Positions 50,560-59,722 are shown, counted from the stretch's first letter. The stretch is DNA of 64,000 nucleotides from Mesorhizobium sp. M8A.F.Ca.ET.218.01.1.1 (GCF_004791165.1 NZ_SRUZ01000001.1:974382-1038381), one strand, 5' to 3'. A program made the numbers and translations. Notes: generated by a model not told the origin, from the letters alone.

Positions 50560-51264
50560 ATGGCCGACCTGTCCGCCTTTCCGATCGCAACCCGTTGGCC
50601 TGCCAAGCATCCCGACCAGATCCAGCTCTATTCGGCAACGACGCCGAACGGAGTGAAGATATCGATCGCGCTGGAGGAACTCGGCCTGCCCTATGAGCCG
50701 CATCTGATCAACATCGGCAAGAACGAGAGCTGGACGCCGGAATTCCTGTCGCTCAACCCCAATGGCAAGATCCCGGCGATCATCGATCCCGACGGCCCGG
50801 ACGGCGCGCCGATCGGCCTTTTCGAATCCGGCGCCATCCTGCTCTACCTGGCGGAGAAGACCGGCCTGCTCATGCCCGTTGACGCGGCGCGGCGCTACGA
50901 GACGATCCAGTGGGTCTTCTTCCAGATGGCGGCGATCGGGCCGATGTTCGGCCAGGTCGGTTTCTTCCACAAATTCGCCGGCCGCGAGATCGCCGACAAG
51001 CGGCCGCTGGAGCGTTACCGCGACGAATCGCGCCGCCTGCTCGGCGTTCTCGACGTCAGGCTGAAGGGCCGCAAGTGGATCATGGACAATGACTACACCA
51101 TCGCCGACATCTCGCTGCTCGGCTGGGTGCGCAACCTGATTGGCTTCTACGAGGCGCGCGACCTGGTCGGCTTCGACGATTTCGCCAATCTGGCAGCGTG
51201 GCTTGAGCGCGGCCTGGCGCGGCCGGCGGTACAGAAGGGCCTGACCATCCCGGCGCGAAGCTGA
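50560..51264 (+). CDS. Glutathione S-transferase (YghU/Ure2-like)
   Basis: A 234-residue two-domain GST. The thioredoxin fold reads IQLYSATTPNGVKISIALEELGLPYEPHLINI and the glutathione-binding NPNGKIPAIID and FESGAILLYLAEK are present. The C-terminal helical domain with FGQVGFFHKFAG fits the Ure2/YghU group, which acts as glutathione-dependent disulfide reductases. It seems monocistronic. Confidence 0.88.
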   Translation: MADLSAFPIATRWPAKHPDQIQLYSATTPNGVKISIALEELGLPYEPHLINIGKNESWTPEFLSLNPNGKIPAIIDPDGPDGAPIGLFESGAILLYLAEKTGLLMPVDAARRYETIQWVFFQMAAIGPMFGQVGFFHKFAGREIADKRPLERYRDESRRLLGVLDVRLKGRKWIMDNDYTIADISLLGWVRNLIGFYEARDLVGFDDFANLAAWLERGLARPAVQKGLTIPARS

Positions 51265-51290
51265 ATCTGCCCCCGCCGGGAAGCGCGTCG

Positions 51291-51638
51291 CTACTTTGCT
51301 TTCGCCTTGGACCCGCCCTTGCCGACGACAGATGCGGCGAGAGACGCGACACTCCGCGCCGTGGCCACGACCGCTCCGGCCGCGACGTTGGCTGCCGTGC
51401 GAACCTTCGAGCCGCCGGCCGCGGCCGGTTTCTTCGCCTGGGCGGTCTTCGCTGCCGCTTTGGGCGCGGTCACCTTCGACGCGCTGCCTGGCACGACTTT
51501 CTTGGGCGATGCCTTGCCGAAGGCCGGCTTGGCATCCTTTGAGCGCTGGGCGACCGCTGGACCAGCCCCGGCCTTCGATTGCGTCGCTTTCGGTTGGGCT
51601 GACTTGCCCCTGACGGGCTTTTTTGCCTTGGTTGCCAT
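51291..51638 (-). CDS. Ala/Lys-rich basic protein (histone H1-like)
   Basis: A 115-residue protein of very low complexity, almost entirely K, A, P, S and G (ATKAKKPVRGKSAQPKATQSK, APKAAAKTAQAKKPAAAGG) with a short hydrophobic stretch AANVAAGAVVATARSVASLAASVVG near the C-terminus. Such proteins resemble bacterial H1-like DNA-binding proteins. ATG 51638 has GAGGGA upstream; an upstream ATG at 51662 is less likely. The function is unproven. Confidence 0.6.
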   Translation of the reverse strand: MATKAKKPVRGKSAQPKATQSKAGAGPAVAQRSKDAKPAFGKASPKKVVPGSASKVTAPKAAAKTAQAKKPAAAGGSKVRTAANVAAGAVVATARSVASLAASVVGKGGSKAKAK

Positions 51639-51752
51639 CGGACGGAATCCCTCTTCTGGCATGATTGCCTGACCGGGATAACGCCTTGTAAGTCTTAAGG
51701 TTCCCGTCGAAAAATACTCAAAATTAAACAGGTTAATCCAGATTGACCCGGG

Positions 51753-52379
51753 TTAATCGAACCCGGGTTGACCAATGACCAGGTCGGCCGCCCGGCGTCG
51801 TGCCAGCACGCGTTCGATGTTGGGCATGTCGTTGGAAGCTATCCAGGCCCGCGCATCGGCTTCGGAACGGCCATGCTCGTGCCAGCGTTCCATCAGGCGG
51901 CGTTCGAGTTCATTGCGCGGTACGTCGACGAAGATCGAGAAATCGAACAGCGGCGCAAGGCGCGACCACGGCTCCTCGTCGAGCAGCAGGTAATTGCCTT
52001 CGACCAGGATGAATTTGGTCTCGGCATCGACGATCGCCGCAGCGGCGCGCGACAATTCCATGCTGCGGTCGAAGACCGGAATGGCAATGTCGGGCTCGCC
52101 GGCGCGGATGCGTTTCAGAAGCGTCTCGAAGCCGCCGAAGTCGAACGTGTGCGGCGCACCCTTTCGCGCGCGCAGGCCGCGCCGCTCGAGCACGATGTCG
52201 TCAAAGTGGAAGCCGTCCATGGGCACGACTTCCACCGCGCCTTCCGGCAAAAGGTCGTGCAGGCCCGCCGATAATGTCGACTTGCCGGCGCCCGGCGGTC
52301 CGGCAATGGCAACAATGAAGCGCTTGGCCTTGCCGGCGCGCTTGAAGATGGTGGCGGCGAGGTGGGCGATTTCGGACAT
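51753..52379 (-). CDS. P-loop nucleoside/sugar kinase family protein
   Basis: A 208-residue kinase of the uridine kinase/pantothenate kinase-like fold. Walker A GPPGAGKST is at 27-35, with VPMDGFHFDD following and a substrate loop RKGAPHTFDFGGF. Rhizobial relatives occur next to fructose transport genes (FrcK-like) and are annotated as nucleoside triphosphate hydrolases. It precedes no transporter here, so the substrate is open. Confidence 0.8.
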   Translation of the reverse strand: MSEIAHLAATIFKRAGKAKRFIVAIAGPPGAGKSTLSAGLHDLLPEGAVEVVPMDGFHFDDIVLERRGLRARKGAPHTFDFGGFETLLKRIRAGEPDIAIPVFDRSMELSRAAAAIVDAETKFILVEGNYLLLDEEPWSRLAPLFDFSIFVDVPRNELERRLMERWHEHGRSEADARAWIASNDMPNIERVLARRRAADLVIGQPGFD

Positions 52380-52460
52380 TTTGGCTCCTTCCGCACGATT
52401 TCAGACGCATCTTGTCGGCAGTTGGCGGAAATTTCAAACCCTGCCGTTGGCTGGGTTGCA

Positions 52461-53552
52461 CTATGCCGCCGCTGGCTGGCCGATGCGCAGGAAATCACTG
52501 TCGAACGGCACCTCCGAGGCCGCGGAGCCAGCCAGCCGAAGGCGGCCATCCGCCGTGGTGATCTCTCGTGGGGGTTCGCCACTCGACAGCGGCAACGCAC
52601 CGATGACATGGCGGAACGAGACGCCCTCGCCGAGCGCGAATGCCGTCGCCACGCCTTCGCGCTTCAGCCAGTTGTCGCCGAGCGAGGCGGCATGGCCGAT
52701 CGCCGTGCGCCCGTCCTCGATGCCGAGCACGCCAAGATGGCGGCCGCTCCACGGCGCGTAGTCGCGCCCGCCATTGCTGAACCACAGCATGGTGACCGGC
52801 AGTTCGGCCGGGTTTTTCAGCACCAGCACCAGATCGTCCTCGGCCTGGCGCGCAAGCGCGGTCCAGCCAGGCCCGCCATGGTCGGCCTCGACCAGGGTGA
52901 GGAAATCCTCGCGCCGATCCTCCATGCGGTAGTCCGTGAGATCCAGCGTACCGCCGCCGGCAGCGGGGAAATGCGCGAGGTCGGACGACCGACTGGGATA
53001 GGCCAGCATGAATCGGCCACGTCCAGGATCCGGCTCCAGCGGATCGGCAGGCGTGGCGGCAAACCGCTTCGGCGAGAAAGCCAGCCTGCCGCCGCCCTTC
53101 ATCGCCGTCATCGGGTGATGGGCGACCGAGATCCCGCCATGGCCGCCGGAAAATACGTGTTCCTGGTAGAGGAAGGGATGGTCGTCGCGCAGCGTGAAGA
53201 TCTTGTCGACGCTGGCGCCCATCACCTTGTGGCGCAGCCGGAAGACGGCGCGCCATCCGCCATCCGTGGCGCCGCTTTCGACCACATCCCAGGCGCTGTT
53301 GGCCGGCCAGCCATGCAGCGGCGCCTCCTCGACATCGCTGCGCGAAAAAGGCGCGCAGAGAAAGTCGCCGGAGAGCCGGACGGTGCCCTGCGGCAGGTCT
53401 TGAGGCAGCGTCTCGCTTGCGTCGACCCATGGCGCGCGGTGCAGTGGCCGCAATTGGCGCCCGCCGCTCTCGATGCTCATGTCGGCGATGTGGCCAACCG
53501 TGAGGTCGAGCGAAACCGAAATGCCTTTGGCCTTGATCGTAACTGTATCCAT
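52461..53552 (-). CDS. Galactose mutarotase-like fold protein
   Basis: A 363-residue protein whose beta-rich sequence (TVGHIADMSIESGGRQLRPLHRAPW, FLCAPFSRSDVEEAPLHGWPANSAW, VAHHPMTAMKGGGRLAFSPKRF) resembles the aldose 1-epimerase-like carbohydrate-binding fold. HGWPANSAW fits the usual histidine region. It lies 81 bases upstream of the kinase gene on the same strand, so a sugar substrate is plausible. I do not recognise a specific enzyme. Confidence 0.65.
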   Translation of the reverse strand: MDTVTIKAKGISVSLDLTVGHIADMSIESGGRQLRPLHRAPWVDASETLPQDLPQGTVRLSGDFLCAPFSRSDVEEAPLHGWPANSAWDVVESGATDGGWRAVFRLRHKVMGASVDKIFTLRDDHPFLYQEHVFSGGHGGISVAHHPMTAMKGGGRLAFSPKRFAATPADPLEPDPGRGRFMLAYPSRSSDLAHFPAAGGGTLDLTDYRMEDRREDFLTLVEADHGGPGWTALARQAEDDLVLVLKNPAELPVTMLWFSNGGRDYAPWSGRHLGVLGIEDGRTAIGHAASLGDNWLKREGVATAFALGEGVSFRHVIGALPLSSGEPPREITTADGRLRLAGSAASEVPFDSDFLRIGQPAAA

Positions 53553-53674
53553 GGCGCTCTCACCCGAATCTGACGGGTGCCAAGAAGAACCGGTTCGGCG
53601 CACCGCGCAAGCGCGCGGGCGCGCATTTTGCATCAGATTTATGCCCGCCTTCCCACACGCCGAAAGGTGCGAGC

Positions 53675-55486
53675 CTACTGCCGCTTGTATTCCCGCACCG
53701 GCGATTTTGTCCCGTCGGTATAGGTCACCTGCACCGACATCGATTTCACGCTGTCGGCAACCTTGAAATAGGGCTGGAAATCATCGGGGATGGCGTAGGG
53801 GTCCTTGGCATTGCAGGGCGGCATGGCAAGCGCCTTGTCGAGCACGGCGCCATTCAGGCTGTAACGCACCTCCTTGATGGCGCAGCGGTAGGACAGCATC
53901 TGCGTGAAATAGACCAGCCCGTGATTGCCGCTGGCGTCGAAGGCGATCCATGACGTCCAGAACTGGTCGAGGATCTGCTTGTTGCGTTGCTGCAGGGCGG
54001 CATCCGGATCGAAGCGGATGTCGAACGGGCCGGTCTCGCGCCCCCTGATGTCGAGATATTTGATGGCGATGGTGGTCGCCGCCGTGCTGTCGGGCAGCTC
54101 AAAGCTCGGATTGGGCATCGGCTTGCCGGTGCGCTGGTCGTTGAGCGCCAGCGGGCCGGTGTCGGTGAAGGGGCCGGTGTCGCCAAGACGCCAGGATATC
54201 GCGGTTGCCGGCTCGGGCAGCGAAATGGTCATCGACCAGCCCTGGTTGGAGCGCATCGGCGTCAGCGAAGGCACGAAGCGGGCGGGGTCGAGGACGTCGC
54301 CAAGGGCCGCCAGCCGGCTGCGGCTGCGGTCCAGCCAGTCGGCAAGCTGGGTCTGATCGACGAAATATTTGAGCAGCCCGCCATCTTTTTCGTAGGAGAC
54401 GAATTTGGTCAGCGACTGGGCTTCGCTGCGCTTGTCGGCCAGCGTCTGGCTGCCGAGGCGATCTTCCGAAAACTCCTGCGCCTCGAGGTAATAGGCCGGC
54501 GCGAAATCCGGATTGGCCGATATGAAGGCGCTGAGCTTGTCGAGCCGCTGCGCGTCGTCGAACTGCATGATATGCACCAGCTTGATCGACAGCGCCTTGC
54601 CCTTGTCGGCCAGTGCCCCGAACACTTCGCGGGCGCCCGCCTTGCCGTCCTGGACCCGCAGCAGCGTGGCAAAGCGCGTATAGGGGTCGATGGCGTCGAC
54701 GTCGAAACCCGCAAAGGCGAGGTAGGAGCGCCGCGCGTTGAGCATGTCGCCCGACAGCTCGTAGACACGGGCATTGTGGTAGAATTCGTCCGGCCGTTTC
54801 GGTTCGGCGATGGCGCCGCCTTGCGCGGCCAAGGTGGCAAACCCCTTGGCGATCGTGTCGATCGAGGCGGCGATCTGTTCGGTCGTCGCCTGCAGCTTTT
54901 CGGCCTGGGCCACTTGCTGCTGCTGGCCTGCGGCGAGCGTCTCGGTCGTCTGCTTGACCGCTTCGACGGTCTTTTGCGTCTGCGCCCCTTGCGCCGTCTG
55001 CTGCTGCTGGGCGGAGGCGATCTGATCGGTTTTTTGCGCAGCCGTGTCGGTCGATTTCTTGACCTCTTCGACGGTTTTCTGTGTCTGCGTGACGGTCTGC
55101 TCGATCCTGGCCACCTTTTCGGCGACGATGCCCATCGACTTCTGCAGTTGCGCGATCGCCGGCACCAGGCCGGCGATGATGCCGTTCTGCGAACTGGTCT
55201 CCTTCTGCACGGCGTAGACGCCGCCGGCAACCGCCGCCGCACTGGTGGCGAACACCAGCGCCGGCAGTGCCTTGGCCGCCAGCACCAGCCTGAGCACGAT
55301 GGCAATGGCGATGATCACGGCCGCGATCGAGGCAACCAGCGCGATATAGGCGGCAAACGGCGCCAGCGGGTTGAGAATGTCGGAAACGGCGCCGCCGATG
55401 AAGGCGATGCTGCCGGCCCATTTGCCGGTGCGGCTGAGCGATGCCCTGATCAATGACGGCGCGGCGCCAGCCCCAATGTCAGTCAT
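53675..55486 (-). CDS. Membrane-anchored coiled-coil protein of unknown function
   Basis: A 603-residue protein with two or three N-terminal hydrophobic segments (about 30-105), a long Q/T/K-rich coiled coil at about 110-235 (units such as QTQKTVEEVKKSTDTAAQKTDQI), a tetratricopeptide-like middle (ARVYELSGDMLNARRSYLAFAGFDVDAIDPYTRFA) and a C-terminal beta-rich domain with carbohydrate-binding-like repeats. No known family is identified. Similar layouts occur in periplasmic or envelope scaffolds. The start at ATG 55486 is chosen where the family-like sequence begins. Confidence 0.7.
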   Translation of the reverse strand: MTDIGAGAAPSLIRASLSRTGKWAGSIAFIGGAVSDILNPLAPFAAYIALVASIAAVIIAIAIVLRLVLAAKALPALVFATSAAAVAGGVYAVQKETSSQNGIIAGLVPAIAQLQKSMGIVAEKVARIEQTVTQTQKTVEEVKKSTDTAAQKTDQIASAQQQQTAQGAQTQKTVEAVKQTTETLAAGQQQQVAQAEKLQATTEQIAASIDTIAKGFATLAAQGGAIAEPKRPDEFYHNARVYELSGDMLNARRSYLAFAGFDVDAIDPYTRFATLLRVQDGKAGAREVFGALADKGKALSIKLVHIMQFDDAQRLDKLSAFISANPDFAPAYYLEAQEFSEDRLGSQTLADKRSEAQSLTKFVSYEKDGGLLKYFVDQTQLADWLDRSRSRLAALGDVLDPARFVPSLTPMRSNQGWSMTISLPEPATAISWRLGDTGPFTDTGPLALNDQRTGKPMPNPSFELPDSTAATTIAIKYLDIRGRETGPFDIRFDPDAALQQRNKQILDQFWTSWIAFDASGNHGLVYFTQMLSYRCAIKEVRYSLNGAVLDKALAMPPCNAKDPYAIPDDFQPYFKVADSVKSMSVQVTYTDGTKSPVREYKRQ

Positions 55487-55712
55487 TTTGCAACCCCCAA
55501 GCCGCCAGATGCCACACTCCTTCCCACGGGAAACGCGGCTCTGGCAAGGAAAGACAGGAACGGGGCGATTTCGGGGCGGCGGAAGCGGAGCTCGAGTTCC
55601 TCGCCCCACTCGACATTCCCAGGGCTAACCGGCATTAACCAAATGGACGCATCCGCCGCGTTACGTTAGCTTCGCCTTATCTCAGCAACAGCATCGCCAG
55701 AACAGTCAGCCC

Positions 55713-56606
55713 TTGTCCTTTCCGCGTCTCTTTCCGCTCTTCCAGAAAATCCTGGCTGTCCTGGCCCTGGCGGCCTTGGTTGCCGGCTGCTCGACCACAA
55801 CCCCGCCCGACACGGTGCTGTCCGTGCCGGCGCCGCCGCAGAAATACGCCGCCATCGTCGTCGATGGAAAGAGCGGCAAGCAGCTGTTCGAGGTCAATTC
55901 GACGGCGCAGCGCTATCCGGCGTCGCTGACCAAGATGATGACGCTCTACCTGCTGTTCGAGGCGATGGACACCGGCCGCGTCACCAAGGAGACGCAGATC
56001 CCGGTTTCCGATCACGCCGCCTCGCAGCCGCCGACCAAGATGCGCTTCCGGCGCGGGGAGACGATCGACGTCGATTCCGCCATCCGTGCCATCGTCGTCA
56101 AATCGGCCAACGACGTGGCGGTGGCGGTGGGCGAATATCTCGGCGGCTCGGAAGACCAGTTCGCCGCCATGATGACATCCAAGGCGCGCCAGCTCGGCAT
56201 GAGCAGCACCACCTTCCGCAACGCATCCGGCCTGCCCGACGACGGCCAGATGACGACCGCGCACGACATGGCGGTGCTCGGCATGTCGTTGCAGCGGCGC
56301 TTCCCGCAGCACTTCCATTATTTCTCCGAAAGCGACTTCATGTTCCGCGGCAGGCTGGTGCGCGGCCATAACGACATGCTCGGCCGCGTGCGAGGCGTCA
56401 ACGGCATCAAGACCGGCTATATCAGGGCTTCCGGCTTCAACATCGTCACCTCCTACGATGCCGACGGCCGTCAGCTGATCGTGGTGGTGATGGGCGCCGA
56501 CTCAGCCCGCCAGCGCAACGACCATGTCGAAGCGCTGATCCAGCGCAGCCTGTCGCCCACCATGGCCGACACCAAGACCAGGCTGATGTACGCCGAACAG
56601 CAGTAA
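55713..56606 (+). CDS. D-alanyl-D-alanine carboxypeptidase, lipoprotein
   Basis: A 297-residue serine peptidase of family S11 (DacA-like) that trims peptidoglycan stem peptides. The lipobox LVAGC puts the lipidated cysteine at C26. The catalytic motifs SLTK (71-74), SAN (131-133) and KTG are all present. It uses a TTG start with a poor ribosome binding site. The C-terminal domain typical of PBP5 is absent. Confidence 0.88.
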   Translation: MSFPRLFPLFQKILAVLALAALVAGCSTTTPPDTVLSVPAPPQKYAAIVVDGKSGKQLFEVNSTAQRYPASLTKMMTLYLLFEAMDTGRVTKETQIPVSDHAASQPPTKMRFRRGETIDVDSAIRAIVVKSANDVAVAVGEYLGGSEDQFAAMMTSKARQLGMSSTTFRNASGLPDDGQMTTAHDMAVLGMSLQRRFPQHFHYFSESDFMFRGRLVRGHNDMLGRVRGVNGIKTGYIRASGFNIVTSYDADGRQLIVVVMGADSARQRNDHVEALIQRSLSPTMADTKTRLMYAEQQ

Positions 56607-56656
56607 AGAACTAGCTGGCCTTGTTGCCGGCGATTGCGCGGAGCCTCCCCCGAATT

Positions 56657-56839
56657 CGTCATCCACGGGCGGAGCAAGGAGCGTAGCGACGCGGCGCAGA
56701 CCCGAGGATCCATGCCGGGACTCTGAAGCTGTCGCCACGGTCCAGAATTCTGCACCGTTGCACCCTCCGACAAAAGTCGCGGCATGGATCCTCGGGTCTC
56801 CGCGACGCCGCTGCGCGGCTGCTCCGCCCGTGGATGACG
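56657..56839. repeat. Long inverted repeat
   Basis: Two imperfect 60-base arms (56657-56717 and 56780-56839) are reverse complements. Each contains CGTCATCCACGGGCGGAGC and CCGAGGATCCATGCCG in one orientation. This family is widespread in Mesorhizobium-like genomes between genes. It fills the 410-base gap downstream of the carboxypeptidase. Nothing else is visible in that gap. Confidence 0.8.
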
Positions 56840-57016
56840 AAGCGCCTGCGGAGGCCGTCGCCGCCAAGAAGCTAACAAAAACCCTGCAGCCGGCTATTGT
56901 TTCACGACTGTCACGCACTCGTGCGGAAGGCATGCCATACGCTGCGAAAACCCATGGTGGCACTGCCCCGCCGCCATGGCGTATCCTAACTTACAGCGCG
57001 ACAGCAGGAGCCCATC

Positions 57017-57943
57017 ATGAGCACCGTTCCCAAGGCATCCGAGCAGCAGGGCGCCGACAACCAGAACGACAGCGGCGGCGAGTATTTCGAGGCGCCGACC
57101 ACCGAGGCCGATCTGCAGGAGGTTTCGGACGAGCATTTCGACACACCCGAAGTGCCGGACTCCGAACCGACGCCGCCCGACGCGTCGCGGATAAAGCCCA
57201 GGAAGAAACCGTCGGCGATCTCGGGCCGCAAATTCCGCAAGCGCGACCTGGTGCGCATCGACACGCTGCGCCCGAGCCTTGCCGACCGTATCCGCTCCGA
57301 CCATCCGGACCTGCCCAAGGGCGCGCGCGTCAGCCGCGAGGAGCTCGGCCGCTACCGCATGCGCTACATGGAGGAGCTCCTGCAGCAGGAGCACGGCGAA
57401 TTCTCCGAGCTCGACCGCCAGGTGGTGGAATCGATCGCCAAGCAGGACACGATCTCCGAAAACTCGGAAGAGGAATTCGAGGAGCACAGGACCTTTCCCG
57501 ACCGCGTCTCCGACAACATGGCGGCCTTCGGCGGCAGCTGGTGGTTCCTGATCTCGTTCGCCACCGTGCTTCTGGTCTGGATCGGCATCAACCTGTTCGA
57601 GGGCTTGAACGGCGCCTTCGACCCCTACCCGTTCATCCTGCTCAACCTCTTGCTCTCCTGCATCGCCGCCATCCAGGCGCCGGTCATCATGATGAGCCAG
57701 AAGCGCCAGGAGGTGAAAGACCGCCTGCGCTCCTTCAACGAATACCGCGTCAACCTCAAGGCCGAGCTCGAAGTGCGCCACCTGCACGAAAAGCTCGACT
57801 ATTTGATCTCGCGCCAATGGACACGGCTGGCCGAAATGCAGCAGATGCAGCTCGATGCGATGAACGAGCTGGCCGGCGCCAAGAAAGCCAAACGCGCGGT
57901 GCGCCGGCGGCGGACGGCGAAGGGTGCGGCGGGGCCACAGTGA
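57017..57943 (+). CDS. DUF1003 membrane protein
   Basis: A 308-residue protein with a long charged N-terminal region and a C-terminal DUF1003 domain: DRVSDNMAAFGGSWWFLISFATVLLVWIGINLF, then FDPYPFILLNLLLSCIAAIQAPVIMMSQKRQ (two helices), followed by an arginine/glutamate-rich helix. The ribosome binding site is ACAGCAGGAGCCC. The function of the family is unknown. Confidence 0.85.
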   Translation: MSTVPKASEQQGADNQNDSGGEYFEAPTTEADLQEVSDEHFDTPEVPDSEPTPPDASRIKPRKKPSAISGRKFRKRDLVRIDTLRPSLADRIRSDHPDLPKGARVSREELGRYRMRYMEELLQQEHGEFSELDRQVVESIAKQDTISENSEEEFEEHRTFPDRVSDNMAAFGGSWWFLISFATVLLVWIGINLFEGLNGAFDPYPFILLNLLLSCIAAIQAPVIMMSQKRQEVKDRLRSFNEYRVNLKAELEVRHLHEKLDYLISRQWTRLAEMQQMQLDAMNELAGAKKAKRAVRRRRTAKGAAGPQ

Positions 57944-57950
57944 GGAGTTC

Positions 57951-58012
57951 CTCGCCCCCACGCAGTGGGGGAGAGATGGCTCGGCGAAGCCGAGACGGAG
58001 AGGGGGAGCGCC
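57951..58012. repeat. Short palindromic repeat downstream of the DUF1003 gene
   Basis: CCCCCACGCAGTGGGGG and CTCGGCGAAGCCGAG form two small palindromes, followed by GAGAGGGGGAGCGCC. The first starts 11 bases after the DUF1003 stop and may terminate its transcript. Confidence 0.55.
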
Positions 58013-58142
58013 ATATCCAACAAGCGCACGCCGTGAGAGGGCAATCGCCAATTGCCCGTTGAAGCCCGCGCCGGCTTCCGCTAAGAAGCCGTGACTTGCC
58101 GGTTCACCGGCTGGTTCGTTTTCCGGACTCCTTGTCCCGAAA

Positions 58143-58219
<77 letters not shown>

Positions 58220-58247
58220 GTTTCTCTTTTTTGCCAAGGTTGAGATC

Positions 58248-58275
58248 GAGGGTTCAAATCCCCCGGATCGCGCCA
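58248..58275 (+). other. tRNA 3'-end remnant (T arm and acceptor strand)
   Basis: GAGGGTTCAAATCCCCC is a T arm with one mismatch. It is followed by GGATCGC, a discriminator G and CCA. No matching 5' half (GCGATCC...) is found upstream. It may be a remnant of a tRNA gene or of an attachment site left by a mobile element at this tRNA-Arg locus. Confidence 0.6.
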
Positions 58276-58377
58276 CGCCTTAAGCTGCTAATCCGAATCG
58301 ACGGTTCGCGTTCAGCTGGGCTCACTGATCTCTTTCCCACACGGCCGAGAAGTCAGCCGGACCGCTGCCCATAGGTT

Positions 58378-58562
58378 CTAACCGGGGCGCGCCGCGATCG
58401 CATTGAACCGCGCCTTGAGATTGTCGAGAAGCCAGGTGCCTGCACGGCCCAAGGGGCGGTCTCGCAACTGCGCGGCATGGATGACCAGGGGCCCGTGAAC
58501 GCTGGCGGGATCGTCTTCTATTGGCAGCGGGACAAGGCGTTTCTCGGCCTGATGGAGAGACC
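58378..58562 (-). pseudogene. C-terminal fragment of a LysR-family regulator
   Basis: The minus strand encodes a LysR tail, QAEKRLVPLPIEDDP...GPLVIHAAQLRDRPLGRAG and TWLLDNLKARFNAIAARPG, then a TAG stop. No N-terminal helix-turn-helix region exists upstream; the sequence instead passes into the YciI-like gene on the other strand. It is a truncated relic. Confidence 0.65.
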
Positions 58563-58846
58563 ATGTTCGTCGTCACCCTTCGCTTTGCTGACAAGACCAA
58601 AGCGCCCCTATTCATGGATGGGCACAACGCCTGGATCAAACGCGGCTTCGACGATGGCGTTTTCCTGCTGACCGGCAGCCTTCAGCCGAGCGCAGGCGGT
58701 GCGATCCTCGCGCACAATGCGTCTCCTGAAGAGACAGAGCTCGTGTGCAGGATGACCCCTTCGTCGCCGAGGGGATTGTCAGCGCTGAAATCCTCCCCAT
58801 CACACCGGGCCGTACCGACGAACGGCTCGCCTTTCTGAAAGGCTGA
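58563..58846 (+). pseudogene. YciI-family protein, frameshifted
   Basis: The gene begins MFVVTLRFADKTKAPLFMDGHNAWIKRGFDDGVFLLTGS and reaches ASPEETELV. It then loses its frame at a GTGT (near 58742). The expected continuation VQDDPFVAEGIVSAEILPI...LAFLKG follows two bases out of frame. An extra GT dinucleotide explains this. The active-site aspartate/histidine region is intact, so decay is recent, or the base count is wrong. Confidence 0.7.
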
Positions 58847-58849
58847 GTG

Positions 58850-58945
58850 ATGAGCGCGACGATCCTCGGGCCGGACGGACGCCCGCGTTGCCGCTGGTGC
58901 GCGGCCGCGCCCGAATTCCTCGCTTATCACGACACCGATGGGGCA
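58850..58945 (+). pseudogene. tag: Truncated 3-methyladenine DNA glycosylase I (N-terminal fragment)
   Basis: ATG 58850 begins SATILGPDGRPRCRWCAAAPEFLAYHDT, which matches the start of Tag family DNA glycosylases. Homology ends within one codon of the expected EWG. The remaining 150 or so residues, including the catalytic region, are absent. The gene follows the YciI-like gene by 3 bases, an old operon that has been cut. Confidence 0.6.
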
Positions 58946-59030
58946 AGACGAGGTCAAGGTCGTGCACGTCGATATGCGGCTCATCCCAGTCGATCAGAGA
59001 CGAAACTTTATCACCAGACGCGCCACGATG
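58935..59030 (-). pseudogene. Phosphotransferase-like gene fragment
   Basis: On the minus strand a short frame encodes SGDKVSSLIDWDEPHIDVHDLDLVLP. This resembles the metal-binding loop near the C-terminus of aminoglycoside-phosphotransferase family proteins (LIDWDEAHVDVPALDL). No start or other domain is present. The fragment abuts the end of the Tag homology, so it was joined there by a rearrangement. Confidence 0.35.
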
Positions 59031-59034
59031 GCCG

Positions 59035-59679
59035 CTATGGTGCCGTGCCCAACTCTTTGAACAATATACGTGCGTAGAACTCCACGCATTCTCCAACCCG
59101 TGCGGTGACTTCCTCATCGCTATCGTTCCATGGTGTTTCAAGGCCGATAGCGGCCCTGCGCAAGGGTTCAGCAACAAGAGCGGCAAGGATCATCCGGGCA
59201 GATCGGATGCCATCAAATGATTGGACATCGGCTTGGTACTCGCGCAGCCAGTTCGCCACGGCCAGCACTCCCCGCTCGACTCCGTTTCGATTATAGATTT
59301 CTGCGAGCCGTTCTCGGCCCTCCGTGTCAGCGCAGATGAGACGGAAAAGGGCTACAGCTTCCTTGGATAGGGCGATCCGAAAAATCCTGCTCAATAGCTC
59401 CCGCAAGCTCCCCGGATCAGGACGCGGCTCGCCCGGCCGGTGATCTCCACTGGTTTGGAGTTGCTCAGTCCAGGACGCTACGATTTTCCCGACCAGTTCC
59501 TCACGATTGGCCGCCATAGCGTAAACAGTCTTTTTGGCAACTCCTGCGCTACGCGACACCGCATCTATGCTGAACTTGGCAAATCCCTGGTCAAACAGAA
59601 GCTGTGTTGAGGCTTGGAGAATTTTGCGTTCCACCTCAAGCCGATTACGGGCCGGACGCCCTCTCGCTCGCTTTTCCAA
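59035..59679 (-). CDS. TetR-family repressor
   Basis: A protein of about 214 residues with a typical N-terminal TetR helix-turn-helix (ILQASTQLLFDQGFAKFSIDAVSRSAGVAKKTVYAMAANREELVGKI) and an effector-binding helical domain. TTG 59679 is preferred because AAGGAG lies 6 bases upstream; an in-frame ATG at 59724 has no ribosome binding site and falls in the palindrome. It is divergent from the PhlG-like gene across a perfect operator-like palindrome, so it very likely represses that gene and itself. Confidence 0.82.
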   Translation of the reverse strand: MEKRARGRPARNRLEVERKILQASTQLLFDQGFAKFSIDAVSRSAGVAKKTVYAMAANREELVGKIVASWTEQLQTSGDHRPGEPRPDPGSLRELLSRIFRIALSKEAVALFRLICADTEGRERLAEIYNRNGVERGVLAVANWLREYQADVQSFDGIRSARMILAALVAEPLRRAAIGLETPWNDSDEEVTARVGECVEFYARILFKELGTAP

Positions 59680-59722
59680 ACTTGATCTCCTTGACCAACG
59701 TTGTACGAACGGTATACCGATC

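Noticed and set aside
58248..58275. Second tRNA gene after tRNA-Arg
   Set aside because: Only the T arm and acceptor 3' strand are present. No D arm, anticodon arm or 5' acceptor can be found upstream, so it is listed as a remnant.
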